NCBI GenBank assembly: GCA_007844125.1
Contig: CM017564.1
Span: forward strand, 23,828,349 to 23,892,348
Reading direction: 5' to 3'
Source: Sinonovacula constricta
Lineage: Eukaryota > Mollusca > Bivalvia > Cardiida > Solecurtidae
Length of the DNA: 64,000 nucleotides
Positions 29,901 to 40,215 of this stretch are shown here, piece after piece. Under the pieces are notes generated by a model, which searched no databases, was not told where the DNA came from, and saw only the letters and a program-made list of their open reading frames with translations. How positions within the stretch are numbered: the first letter of the stretch is position 1; each line of letters begins with the position of its first letter. The translations under genes and the position numbers were made by a program.

Positions 29901-31499
29901 GAACGGCTCTGTGCAAAGAAGGATGACTACAAAAATATGGTGAAGGATTACTTTGACAACACTTTGAAGCCTAAACTGACATCCTCAAAGTTTCCAGCAA
30001 ACTCCATTATTGACTTTGCTATATGTGATGATGGTGAGTAGGGTATAGCTTTATTTATTGAAATATTTTTTATTTATGTAAACCAGATCCCAATTGCAGA
30101 TTCATTTCTCAGTTCAGTTTTTATAAGGCTCAAGATTTTTACTGCACATAATTTGCTTAATGTTTCTTTTATACTTCATTTTAATATCTTAATACAAAAA
30201 CTGTCCAAGTTGATGGTCTAGAAAAATAAAAAAATGGTAACATAATAGGTTTAAAAGAAATTTTATTGGAGTCTTTATTTGAGCAAAACCTAAATATCAA
30301 CTGAGAAAAGACTTTAGAAGTGTGATTACAGCCTGTATTCACAAACCATTCTTAAGTCTAAGTCAAGATTTAAGTCCAAGACACAATTTTCATACCAACA
30401 AAAATAAGCCTCAATGTGATCTTAAGTTCAAAGTAGCAGATTTTAAGTGTCATGCAAAAATACATACATAAAGCTAAATACATAATAAATATATTGTGGA
30501 ATGAAATCTATGGCTTGTGAAATTCTTAAGAATACAATGTAGTTGGTGAATACTGGCCTAGGTTAACTGAGAAACGAAAATAGAAACATATCCCTAGAAT
30601 ACCAGTTATTTAAAATTACATTAGGAAAAAATGTTTTATTAATTACTATTTTTACCTGTTCCTTACCTTTCCATTAGGCAGTGTGCATATGTGTCTGTTA
30701 TTCAATGTCTTTGGTTCAGGCTTTGGTCTCCTCTGTGATTATACTTCAGCACTTACTTGTTCATGTTTTGTTAAACAAGAAAGAAATTATGGGTATAGTG
30801 CTGCCTTTACTATGATAGCATGTCATGAACACTTGATTATATCTGTTACATGATACTGGAAATATACTGTTATTCTAATGAAAAGTCTGCATTAACTATA
30901 ACGCAGAACAATAGAATAGAAAAATAAAGTGCTGCCTTAATTTATACACTAACAGTCTTCCTGAAAGAAATTTAAAACCACTACACCTTTGGTCCACCAA
31001 GCTGGTAATATATACTGGACCAAAACAAATTTTGCTGGACTCGTATGATTTTGGCACAAAAGGTTGATAAACTAACCTAGGTGTTACAAGTGGTTGGGCT
31101 CAGTAAGGATGTAAAGCATTGTTTAGTCTAGTATAGATGTTTTCATAATAATTCAGTATTTATGAAAATTAGGTGGCTGAAAATTCTGGTGGACCGTCGG
31201 TCTATTTTACTTATAAAATTTATGGACTGACAGACATTCTGGTGGACTCAGGCCACCGGGTTTGTTTTTTTTTGAAGACTGCACTAACTGATCCATGTTT
31301 TGTAGGAAAGAAACTGTGGGTGATAGAAGTGAATCCATATCTTGAGACTACAGATGGCGCTCTATTCAGTTGGCAGCACGAGGGTCCAATCCTGCGCGGG
31401 GAGTCAGGGTTTGTGTTCAGGATCACTGAGAAGCCCCGCCCTGGTTCTAAAGCCATTCTTCCTCTCAGCATCAGGAAACTCCTTGAAGAGGTGGAGTAA
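26805..31499 (+). CDS. CDC123/D123-family protein (ATP-grasp), 4 coding exons, 362 aa
   Basis: Exons 26805-26919, 28120-28249, 29384-30033 and 31306-31499 join with GT-AG introns and phases 1, 2, 1 (1089 bases with stop). The order of motifs is that of the D123 family: FVKTSSRSAKDA (about residues 131-142), VIRKFVDIDVDMEFRGFV in the middle, and VIEVNPYLETTDGALFSW (304-321), equivalent to the Asp-Phe-Asn-Pro nucleotide/metal site of CDC123. CDC123 itself is a cytosolic ATP-binding factor needed for assembling the eIF2 complex. Here the site reads Glu-Val-Asn-Pro, the length is slightly above the 336 residues of human CDC123, and the N-terminal 38 residues are Lys-rich without a counterpart I recognise. 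It is therefore called a CDC123-like paralogue; its substrate is unknown. No signal peptide or membrane segment is seen. Confidence 0.85.
27066..27400 (+). repeat. Interspersed repeat (copy 1) in CDC123-like intron 1
   Basis: Matches, inverted, the sequence at 54964-55325 (ATATGACAAAGTCCTATGAG, CAAACCCGACAGTTACCGAC in variant form, TTATGACGAAA, CCACATAGTGTTTAGAA). Both copies keep an open frame across about 60 codons ending YKMS.R. Unknown family. Confidence 0.8.
28120..28249 (+). CDS. CDC123-like coding exon 2
   Basis: Acceptor TTCTTTCAG|AATATG and donor AAAAG|GTACAC. Encodes EYEKQVLEVNTERWIDILEK and TFPTILCPFHLEEAEVFLSI, ending in phase 2. Confidence 0.85.
28290..28910. repeat. 73-bp minisatellite in CDC123-like intron 2
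   Basis: Eight units of 73 bases (spacing measured from GAACTCCGAG at 28385 and 28458) containing GGGATGTGCTTGTGTCTGTG and ATTGTGAACATGTTTTTTGA. A 210-codon minus-strand frame crosses it because 73 is not a multiple of three and no unit frame has a stop. Not a gene. Confidence 0.95.
29384..30033 (+). CDS. CDC123-like coding exon 3 (core)
   Basis: Acceptor AATTTCAG|GCTAT and donor GATG|GTGAGT. Its 650 bases encode the ATP-grasp core, including VKTSSRSAKD, a helical part with FRQLYISELQSF, IRKFVDIDVDMEFRGFV and LVALSQYNYAIF. Confidence 0.93.
30785..30835 (-). repeat. SINE-1 body fragment
   Basis: TAGTGCTGCCTTTACTATGA, then TAGCATGTCATGAACACTTG, match the SINE-1 body only. No head or tail. Confidence 0.55.
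30958..31270. repeat. Interspersed repeat abutting CDC123-like exon 4
   Basis: Counterpart of 13935-14330 (CACCTTTGGTCCACCAAGCT, TTTGGCACAAAAGGTTGATA, CAAGTGGTTGGGCTCAGTAA, TGTTTTCATAATAATTCAG). It stops about 35 bases before the exon 4 acceptor and contributes an in-frame open extension. Confidence 0.72.
31306..31499 (+). CDS. CDC123-like coding exon 4 (terminal)
   Basis: Acceptor TTTTGTAG|GAAAG, stop TAA at 31497. Encodes KKLWVIEVNPYLETTDGALF (the metal/nucleotide site) and ends RKLLEEVE. An open frame runs upstream into an intronic repeat (from 31173), which is not exon. Confidence 0.92.
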
Positions 31500-31719
31500 C
31501 CTAGAACTATGGTGAAATCTTTAAAGGGAGGTGGGGTTTATGTTCAGGAATCAAAGAAGCCCCGCCCTTGTTCTCCCTCTCAGCATCAGGCAACTTCTAT
31601 AAGAGGTTCCAGCAATGTGATACTTTTAATGAAGCTTAAGTATAAGTTTATGCAGTTATTATGCACAAATTCTCCGGTCTAGCAGTAAGATGCTGTTACA
31701 TGTACTGGTATTAAATACA

Positions 31720-31725
31720 AATAAA
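31720..31725 (+). terminator. Candidate polyadenylation signal of the CDC123-like gene
   Basis: AATAAA 221 bases after the stop codon; another lies at 31816-31821. Choice between them is inference. Confidence 0.5.
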
Positions 31726-32454
31726 CTGTAGTATATCACTTTTAAAATATGCTCTGTCGGGAAAGGTTTTTGTTTAAATTTGTAACATGTAACATCCATA
31801 CTAACCATACTTTAAAATAAAGTTCTGTAAATTAAATACCTACCAACAAGGGAGGTAACACATTGTAATTTTAGTTGTTATAGTTATGTCCCTTTAAACA
31901 AAAAAACTGAATGGGAATTAATCAAAGACTGTGGCAGATTGTTTTTTTCTACCTTCCTTTTGCTGTTTGATTACTTTTCAATGCACATTTGCTTTTTTTT
32001 CATATACAATATATAATAAGCTATATTTACACTTTTATACATGTTATGTATCTTTTTATCACATCATATTTATATATCATTAAATACCTCATTTAAACAT
32101 TGTAAACATTTACAAAATAAAAAGTTTGCCTATATTAGTTGTTAGCCATGTTTGAGATTATTATATATTATGTGTGTGTGGTTGGGTGTGCTTGTTAAAA
32201 ATTAAATGAATAAATAATGTCAGTCAAATATGTATGGTCTTCAAACACCATTATTGAATGATTAACACAATAGATGTAAAAATAATGAAGTCCCATTTAT
32301 AGTAGCTGTAACCCAAGTCCACATTAGGCATGAAGTACTTGAATGCCTGTAGGTGTATGTTTTTGCCTTAGCTCTTTCAAGTGTAATGTTTTCATAAATT
32401 TTATGCAGGACCATGTTAAGATTGTTCAGTTTGATAAAATTTTATTGTTTTGTT
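31726..32454. other. 3' flank of the CDC123-like gene, AT-rich
   Basis: No exon or RNA gene recognised. Contains a short GTGTGTGTGG tract near 32172. Confidence 0.4.
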
Positions 32455-32640
32455 TTTGTTTTTGAAATACATTGCAGTGACCATGTATGATCATTATAGC
32501 TTTTTGGTGGAGGAAGACCCCAGACACATGTCTGGGTAGAATCACCGGCTCACCGAAGGTCACTTGGAAGACCTCACGTTAAATCCTTCGCCCTGATCGG
32601 GACTTGAACCCACGTAGTATTAAGAGGCTTAGCAGTTTTA
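32455..32640 (-). repeat. SINE-2 copy
   Basis: TACATTGCAGTGACCATGTA, GAAGACCCCAGACACATGTC, TGGGTAGAATCACCGGC; on the minus strand a good B box GTGGGTTCAAGTCCCG (32592-32608). The head is truncated at AGCAGTTTTAC. Confidence 0.78.
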
Positions 32641-33120
32641 CATTTTATGCTGATATTAACAATTATATGTATATTCCATTTTATATTCAATGAGCATATC
32701 AATTAACCCTTTAATTGCTGGAAACACCATAATGAGGGATGGTTTATGTTAACAAAGTGTTTCCAGCATGTAAAGGGTCTAAACTTGTGATACATTAAAT
32801 TATATTACGTATATTCATAATATATTTATAGTCTTTGGTATATTTATCACTTGTGTCTATAATTAATGCTTCCTCTATTTTTATAGAAGTTTTTTATTAT
32901 ATTAATAATCTATGTTGACACATACTTAATTTTGGAATAATTATCAAGGTAATATGTTCCGATTATTTATTTTAATCAGTAGTCTTATTTTAATACAACA
33001 TTGCTTTTATTATGTTTCATCATGTCAAAGAAAAGTAATGCTTACTTAAGTCTCCTCAAGTTATCTGTTTTTACTTAGACCTAGAATAACAAGCATTTGA
33101 TAGTATTGCGGGCAATACAG
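32641..33120. other. Gene-free AT-rich sequence
   Basis: Nothing recognised. A short near-palindrome around GGAAACACCATAATGAGG (32718) also occurs at 60268. Confidence 0.4.
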
Positions 33121-33170
33121 TAGTCCCCTACCGGTCCCTCAAAAAGTTATGGGCCGGACACGATTTTGCT

Positions 33171-33193
33171 TCAAGGTCATGCTGTGACCTTGA
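33171..33193. promoter_or_regulatory. Palindromic nuclear-receptor-type site, copy 1 of 3
   Basis: TCAAGGTCA, five bases TGCTG, then TGACCTTGA: a perfect inverted pair. TCAAGGTCA is the extended half-site recognised by FTZ-F1/NR5A and ERR receptors. Identical sites occur at 33317-33339 and 33463-33485. Binding is inferred. Confidence 0.5.
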
Positions 33194-33316
33194 CCTTCAA
33201 GGTATCGACCCAAATGTTGTTCGCGACATGTCATGTCAATATGGTGATCATTTCTGTGAAATAGTTTTAAAATCCGACTTCAAATAACGAAGTTATGGGC
33301 CGGACACGATTTTGCT

Positions 33317-33339
33317 TCAAGGTCATGCTGTGACCTTGA
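33317..33339. promoter_or_regulatory. Palindromic nuclear-receptor-type site, copy 2 of 3
   Basis: Same 23-base palindrome, 146 bases after copy 1, unchanged although surrounding unit sequence has diverged. Confidence 0.5.
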
Positions 33340-33462
33340 CCTTCAAGGTAGCGACCCAAATCTTGCTCGCCACACGTCATCTCAATATGGTGATCATTTC
33401 TGTATAAAAGTTTTAAAATCCGACTTCAAATAATGAAGTTATGGGCCGGACACAATTTTGCT

Positions 33463-33485
33463 TCAAGGTCATGCTGTGACCTTGA
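33463..33485. promoter_or_regulatory. Palindromic nuclear-receptor-type site, copy 3 of 3
   Basis: Same 23-base palindrome, 146 bases after copy 2. Followed by TTCAAGGTAGCGACC, a further partial half-site. Confidence 0.5.
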
Positions 33486-33695
33486 CCTTCAAGGTAGCGA
33501 CCCCAATTTTGCGCGTGCATATTGTACACATTGCTACCTATTTACATACCAAGTTTCATGCGCCTAGCTTTAATAGTTTTTAAGTTATCAAAGGATCCAG
33601 ATTTTTAGCGGACAGACAGACAGACGGAATGACGGACGGAGGGTAAACCTATAGTCCCCTCCGGTGTAAACACCGGTGGCGCCGGTAGGGGACTA

Positions 33696-34790
33696 ATAAT
33701 TGTGTTTTTGTGACATATCAAGTGATGTGTTAGGAAGCTTGTTAAATGAAGCTTAAAATGAGGTATTGAAGATTTAAGAAAATATGTGCCCACATATCAC
33801 AAAAAAATCATAAATGTCTGTTCTTGACATACATGTGAACACTCTGAGGTCGAAGTGGGAGATTTTCACTTGCATACTGGGAGATTTGTTATTTTCATGT
33901 AAACAAAAGAGGAAGTAATCTGTTTCCAAGTAGGGCGATATCTGACAATGTGTACCCCCCAACCCACCCCACCCCACCCCCCTCCCGTTTTTTCAAACAA
34001 TTTTGAACTTTAAAAGTGGGAGTCTCCCTCCAAAAGTGGGAGACTTCACATATATGTCTAGATACAGTGACCTTGACCTGGCAGCTCTTGCCTAAAAAAA
34101 CCTACTGCTACAAATTTGCAAATTAAATCATCACATTATCTGGGTACCGTTTAAACTTGATTTGAGTATCTAATATCGGGCTAAAGTTTTCAAGATAAAA
34201 AAGCGTTTTCAGACATTGTATGTAACTGTGACCTTGACCTTATTGAGCTAGGCATCTATCTACCAAACTGGAAGATAATGTTACAATTGTTGAAAAAAAT
34301 TTATAAAAAAAAAAACAGTCAGTTTTTAACTCAATGATAATTGTTCTGATTCGTTGTCTGCCCATATTGCTACATAGGTGGATGATATTTAGTTCTGTTG
34401 CTTACCTTTGATTACCTGTAAAATGATTGTTGAATAACTTATGCAAACATCTACATTAATCTGTAATACTCACGCTTTATATTTTCTATTTATATTCATT
34501 TCTGATTAAGAATACAATCAAATTCAATATGTTTATATAACATTTTATATTTTTTTATTTTATGTTAATTTCGAACGTAAACTTACTTTTAACAATTATA
34601 CTTTGTACCAAAATATTGTGTGTGTGTTTTCCAGCCGCCCCCAACCCCTCCAACCCACGTGGCAACTATTTATTTACTGATTTCAAACCTAGAAAGTACA
34701 AATTGGTGCAGTGATACCTTTTCCTATCCCTCCTACGCAGAGTTATAGTTCGTTACTTTAAACACATACACCTGCAACTGTCTCACAGCC
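33696..34790. other. Gene-free stretch
   Basis: A C-rich run (ACCCACCCCACCCCACCC) lies near 33962-33980; GTGACCTTGACCT-type sites recur at about 34069 and 34230. No coding signal. Confidence 0.4.
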
Positions 34791-36267
34791 TTAAGGTTCT
34801 GGACAAGTAATGGTGACCTTCCACAATCCTTATAATGATACTGTTTCTTGAGTCTGTACTATAAAACACATCTTACGGTGAATTTTTAAGGAAGTTTACC
34901 GTTTGTAACTCAAGTTATGTACATTTTTATAAAGTGACCCTTGATTTTCAAAAACACCGTAAATTGTGCTGGAACAAAAAAATGAAAAAGTACCATTTTT
35001 TCAAATTCTACTGTTCTATATTCAAATTTGAACCAATTGTCCTGTTACACAATCATGTAATGATAAATCAGAACAATAAGATCACACTTTGGACAAATAC
35101 TTATAAAAATACAGAACTTTGCATACATGTACCCCCGAGCAAAAATCCGAGTTTTTTGGGTGTGTTTAAAAATTTACTCTATCTATTAAAGCAAATATCT
35201 CAAGTTTGAAGCTAGTTAGACACATACAACTAGTTTTAAAATTTTTTGCAATATGAACTGCCCATAATATGAAATTTTAAAGGCATTTTACCGTTCCTAA
35301 TAAAATTTACGGAACTTTGCATACATGTACCCCCGAGCAAAAATCCGATTTTTTTGGGTGTGTTTAAAAATTTACTCTATCTATAAAAGCAAATATCTCA
35401 AGTTTGAAGCTAGTTAGACACATGCAACTAGTTTTAAAATTTTCTGCAATATGAACTGTCCATAATATGAGATTTTAAAGGCATTTTACCGTTCCTAATA
35501 AAATTTATAAGAATTTGTAAAGGTTACCTTAATGAAACTGCAATAGAATTTATAGCGAAAAATAACGTCAAAATGGTCAATTACAAATTATACTCCTTTA
35601 TACAAAAATCACCTACAGTTGTTATAAGAGATGGAAATATGTATGTAAAACTCTGCATTATAACATGAAAACCTTCTCTTTACTGATTTTGGCTGGCTTG
35701 AGGGAAATATTTGAAATTAACCACTTTACACGGTTTTCGTAAAAAAATCCGACAGTTTAGGAATAACTGAGTCAAGCACTCTTTTGGTATTAGTGACACT
35801 TGGTTGTCCCTCACAAGTTTGACCCCTGAACACATCTAAAAGTCCATCCTGGCCATCCGGAGAAACTATCAGACGAAGGTGAGCGAGCGTCAAACCATGT
35901 CGCTAACTCTCGCAGTTAGCATGCGAAGGAAAATTTAAATCGCAAACACAAGATGAAACAGTGCATTTTTCAGCGGTACACAGGAAACCCACATAATAGT
36001 TTTGATCCACTTCAACTTTACATGACTTTGTTGTCGGTAAACCACTATTTTAACAATATCGCCCTCGACGATCACGCTGTCGAGCTCCCGGTTCCCTTAT
36101 TTTTGAGAAATGGGTAACCCAATGACGTCATGGAAAATCCATATCACGTGGTGAAAAACTACTGAAAATAGCAAATACGAAACTTTACGACGAATGCTTT
36201 TCAAATATAACCGGATCATACCGAGTGCCGATGTTTGACGAAGTTAGTTACAGGTCCAGAACCTTAA
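34791..36267. mobile_element. TTAA-flanked inverted-repeat element, 1.5 kb
   Basis: GGTTCTGGAC at 34795 and its inverse GTCCAGAACC ending at 36263 are each bounded by TTAA (34791-34794, 36264-36267). The inverted ends continue imperfectly (AAGTAA against CTGTAA). TTAA duplication points to piggyBac or Kolobok-type mobilisation. No transposase frame. It contains a 198-bp tandem duplication. Confidence 0.78.
35112..35507. repeat. 198-bp tandem duplication inside the TTAA element
   Basis: GAACTTTGCATACATGTACC recurs after 198 bases (35114 and 35312) with the whole following unit (CAAATATCTCAAGTTTGAAG, AACTAGTTTTAAAATTTT) at over 95 percent identity by eye. The duplication is recent relative to the element. 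Confidence 0.92.
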
Positions 36268-36489
36268 AGATAGTATCAGATTGTTGGGAAAAAATCTTTC
36301 AAATAGCCATATGCATTATTGTTACATGAAAACAACCCGCAAAATGCTACCCATTGGTGCCCAAATTGGTGTCTTTACTCTGACTACAGTATGTGTTTAT
36401 GTAGGAATTATGTATAAAACCATCAAATCATGGGAAAGAAATGGTATAACGCATTTGATAACGGCAAACTGTCGTATACCACATCTTAA

Positions 36490-37690
36490 AGTGCTAGCCG
36501 ACATTTTGGACCAAAAATATTTTCATTAAACAACCAAATACATCATTGTTACCTGAACAGATCTCTCGAAATGCTGGTTATTGATGTCCTAAACCTTACG
36601 TGAACAGTGAGCCATAACGCCACAATCGTTGTAAAAAAATGTATTACCTATCTGAGTCACTCTGCACAGGAAGACTAAGTGACAACTTATATTTTAGCTC
36701 ATCAACGTCATCTGCTTTGACGTCGACGTCTATTTTTAGCAGGAATTCCAATCGTTCTTATTTATAGACTTGAAAAAGAATGAACATTTTTAGAGCTGAT
36801 TAACAGTTTTATTGCTCTGAAAAAAAATGAGGTACTGTCTATAATCGTCTTAGCTCAGTCCAAATTTCTGCATAACCTCATATTTTTGCCTTAGGCATAA
36901 TTTCTGCATAAACTCCTACTTTTGCCTTAGGCATAATTTCTGCATAACCTCATATTTTTGCCTTAGGCATAATTTCTGCATAAACTCCTACTTTTGCCTT
37001 AGGCATAATTTCTGCATAAACTCCTACTTTTGCCTTAGGCATAATTTCTGCATAACCTCATATTTTTGCCTTAGGCATAATTTCTGCATAACCTCATATT
37101 TTTGCCGTAGGCATAATTTCTGCATAACCTCATATTTTTGCCTTAGGCATAATTTCTGCATAAACTCCTACTTTTGCCTTAGGCATAATTTCTGCAAAAC
37201 CTCATATTTTTGCCTACTGCATAATTTCTGCATTAACTCATACTTTTGCCTTAGGCATAATTTCTTCATAAACTCATACTTTTGCCTTAGGCATAATTTC
37301 TTCATAAACTCATACTTTTGCCTGAGTAATGGCAATTTTAAATACTATGTACATTGCTAAACAATCGCCCTTAATGTGCAGTCTTCTAAATCTGTAAATA
37401 ATCACGATAGAGATCTTTATTAAAAATATATCGACGTCAGAGCGGACTACCCGGACGACGATATAATGTGATCTCAAAAGTAAGTTGTCACGTGGTTATT
37501 TTGTTTAAAAATAGCAATCTTTGCAGCGTGACCCAGATAGGAAACACATGTTTGCAATGAGGAGTGGGGATTTATGCTTCGCTGTTCACACAGATCGGTT
37601 GCATCAGCATTTTTCAGGACTTTTTCAGGTACCAATGATTTATTTGGTAAAAAAATTAGTTTTGGTCCATACTGTCCATAGACTCATGAC
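36490..37690. mobile_element. Fold-back element with minisatellite core
   Basis: The left arm (about 36490-36800) reads inverted relative to the right arm (about 37378-37690): GGACCAAAAATATTTTCAT against TTAGTTTTGGTCC, ATCTGAGTCACTCTGCA against TGCAGCGTGACCCAGAT, TTTGACGTCGACGTC against TCGACGTCAGAG. The centre is a 36-bp minisatellite. Related single arms occur at 39905, 41940, 42640, 49085, 53030 and 58328. Confidence 0.65.
36860..37324. repeat. 36-bp minisatellite
   Basis: About 13 units of the form CATAATTTCTGCATAA plus CTCATATTTTTGCCTTAGG or CTCCTACTTTTGCCTTAGG. Two variants alternate irregularly. A decayed trace (GGCATAAACTCTGCATAAAC) stands at 41848-41872 next to another arm of the same family. 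Confidence 0.95.
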
Positions 37691-38089
37691 GATATAGAGG
37701 TATATAATGTATTAAAGGCTCGTGTATATTGTACACTAGGTGTTAAAATATATTTCGTTTTGGTCTGAAAACTTCAGATTACTTGCATGATTTAGCAATA
37801 ACTATGGAATTATTTTCTGAATTATTGTCCCCAAACAGATAACTACGCGAATGTAAACAATAGCACCACATTTCTAGAACGTTCAGTTAGATGTGTCATG
37901 TAAAATCTAAATGCGTTACTAACTGATATTATTTATTTAAACAGTAATAAAATTTATCTTTATCCCACTTATTTTTTTCACAAGCTCAGTGTGTAGCGGA
38001 TTTTATACTTCTATTTTTAAATTTCTAACTGACGCTTTATTTGACGTCCACTCGTATGAATAGGTTCGGTTGATATTGTAAAATATATA
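37691..38089. other. Gene-free AT-rich sequence
   Basis: Nothing recognised between the fold-back element and the hAT MITE. Confidence 0.35.
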
Positions 38090-38097
38090 CCTCCTTA

Positions 38098-38432
38098 CAG
38101 GCGCGTTTCTTCCATAACGCACTTTACGCACGTGCGTAACCTCTGTTCGAAAATTCAAAAAATCTAAAAGTACCAAAAAACACTAAGAATATCGATACCT
38201 TTCCCGGGATTGGAATGATATATTTTATTTCCCCAGTTTCTATGTTATAAAATCTTATTACCACGCCATTCAAGTTGAAAAGGTCGTTCATATTTTCCGT
38301 TAAGTTCCTGGCATGTCCGCATTTTACCCGCTATTCATTAGAAAAGAACATAATATATACAAAAGTATTACTACAAAGGTTATTTCCCGTGTAATTGTGC
38401 GTAACTTCAAAAACGGCCCAGATACGCGCCTG
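38098..38432. mobile_element. hAT MITE, 335 bp, perfect 8-bp duplication
   Basis: Ends CAGGCGCGTTTC and, inverted, CAGGCGCGTATC; CCTCCTTA is duplicated exactly at 38090-38097 and 38433-38440. The interior has the palindrome TTACGCACGTGCGTAA (38123-38138), also seen near 43584. Non-coding. Confidence 0.9.
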
Positions 38433-38440
38433 CCTCCTTA

Positions 38441-39499
38441 AAATATACGCAAGATGCCTGACATCTCTGTCAACACACTGATGCAAGAAGTTTGAAACAC
38501 AAACAGGAGCCGACCCCTTGACCTCAGAAAATGTCCATCATTCAAACAAGATTAGACCTTACCATGCTTTGTTCATTACTAGAACTTTACACAAATCTTA
38601 GAACTTTACGTAAAGCTACGTTCTGGGGGTAACGAGACATACTTCAAAATACTCGATAAGTACAACAAATAGTGCTGATCCCGATTAGGCCAGTTCCCGA
38701 TGGATAATGGCTGATCTGGATCATCACTCTTTTGTTTAAGCACATCAGGCTCCGAGTTAGCAGTTTTTCAGTAATATTCCGTTTATCTTATTGAAACACC
38801 TGCTGACCTTGTAAATTTTGGCAACGTTTCAGCAAGACGCAACGTCTCATGGATCGTTCAGCTGTTTTATTTTCGCTAGTTTATCCCTCTCACCACATCT
38901 AACGCATGAGTAAAGCCACCCAGGGGCAAGCCAAACGACATATCTCAGTCACATTTGCGCCTTGGTAACATCCACACCAATGAAACGGCCCTAACGTCAT
39001 TAGTAACGTAGTTTATTTGTCTGAACGCAAGAACCTCAAACATAATTAGGATTTTTTCCGACATTGTATTAAGAAACGTGGTCGTATTTATTAGTGTTTA
39101 ATTACAAGTTCATGCCTAAAGTGTTTAAGGTTGACGTCATACAAAAAAAAACTTTAAATAAAAAGTTGAATAGAATTTGTTTCAAAAATAAAATTGAAGT
39201 TTAATTTGGGAATATGAGTGATGTTTGATGTAAGTTAAACCCTATTTATAGTCGATTGGGAAACATGGTATTTCATCTTATATTAATCCCTCTGTCCACT
39301 TTCTGTGTAGATCCAGTACTCAGGTACTGAGTACCTGGAGCAATTTGCAGTAAAAAGTCTTGCTCAAGGACTAACGTCACATGCACAGTTTCGGGATATT
39401 TAATATATTTAGTATTTAATCGTATGCCACTAGTACGCCAATCAGAGAGCCTTTAGATGGAACATTTCACTTTTGATTCATTACATTTACCACCGTCAC
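38441..39499. other. Gene-free sequence
   Basis: No exon, RNA gene or clear repeat boundary recognised. A GGTACTGAGTACC palindrome lies near 39320-39333. Confidence 0.35.
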
Positions 39500-39508
39500 A
39501 GGCTAGGG

Positions 39509-39879
39509 CAATCGGAATTCCAAACATCCCTCGGATGTATCTGGTGCAATGATACTTAAAGAAATCACGATCGCTTTGTTCGCCGGAAGTCGGAAGAATA
39601 TGCCTAAAATGTAGTTCGCACAAGACATAAACAATAACGTCGTTTGACAGCTGTTTTGTTCGCTGCGCTTTGTAAATTAAACTTAGATGATTTAAATTTG
39701 AAACAGCCACAAATTGACTGTTTAACTGGCATGTACTATAGCGAGCTGTCATCCGAGCTGCCATCTTTGTTTTGACGTCTGTCACAAATTAAGCCCCATT
39801 TAGGGAAATGGCCGAGGTGATCCGATTACTTACATACATCCGAGAGATGATTCCTGAATAATCCGAGGTGTTCCGATTG
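39509..39879. mobile_element. MULE-like MITE-E, intact copy with perfect 9-bp duplication
   Basis: Imperfect long inverted ends beginning CAATCGGAA, with CCTCGGATGTAT inside the left end and ATACATCCGAGAG inside the right. AGGCTAGGG is duplicated exactly at 39500-39508 and 39880-39888. Further copies are at 46107-46485 and 54174-55459. Confidence 0.92.
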
Positions 39880-39904
39880 AGGCTAGGGGTATTTTAGGCC
39901 ACGT

Positions 39905-40215
39905 GTCTTTGTAATGAGTGGGTTGTTATGCTTCACTTTTGATGTAGATGAAGAACATAAATAAACATAAATAAACAGCATTTTGCAAGATCTTTTCAGA
40001 TAACAAGTTATCTGGTTGTTTCAGAAAAAAATCTGGTCCAGACCGTCGGATACAACCTTTTAAGACGGCATCGGACTAATAGGACGATGTTTCTTCTCTC
40101 GGACAACCAATAGAATTATTGTTACCCGAAAATATCTCTCAAAATTTTATTTATTGATGTCCTACAACCAAGCGAAAAGTGAAGCATAACAAACTACGCG
40201 TCATTACAAACGGCA
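39905..40215. repeat. Two fold-back-family arms, tail to tail
   Basis: Plus-orientation arm 39905-40065 (GGGTTGTTATGCTTCACTTT, AACAGCATTTTGCAAGATCT, CTGGTCCAGACCGTCGGATA) and minus-orientation arm 40085-40215 (ATTATTGTTACCCGAAAATA, ATTGATGTCCTACAACC, GTGAAGCATAAC). Confidence 0.6.

Larger units (their letters stand above)
33121..33695. mobile_element. TA-flanked MITE with three 146-bp internal repeats
   Basis: Perfect 14-base inverted ends TAGTCCCCTACCGG (33121-33134 and 33682-33695); the outer TA is the probable target duplication. The interior repeats a 146-base unit nearly three times (GTTATGGGCCGGACAC at about 33147, 33293, 33439), then GGACAGACAGACAGACGG and GACGGACGGAG. No transposase. 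Similar elements are common in bivalves. Confidence 0.92.

Noticed and set aside
36860..37324. Regular 36-bp repeats resembling a CRISPR array
   Set aside because: The units are contiguous without unique spacers, and the genome is animal.
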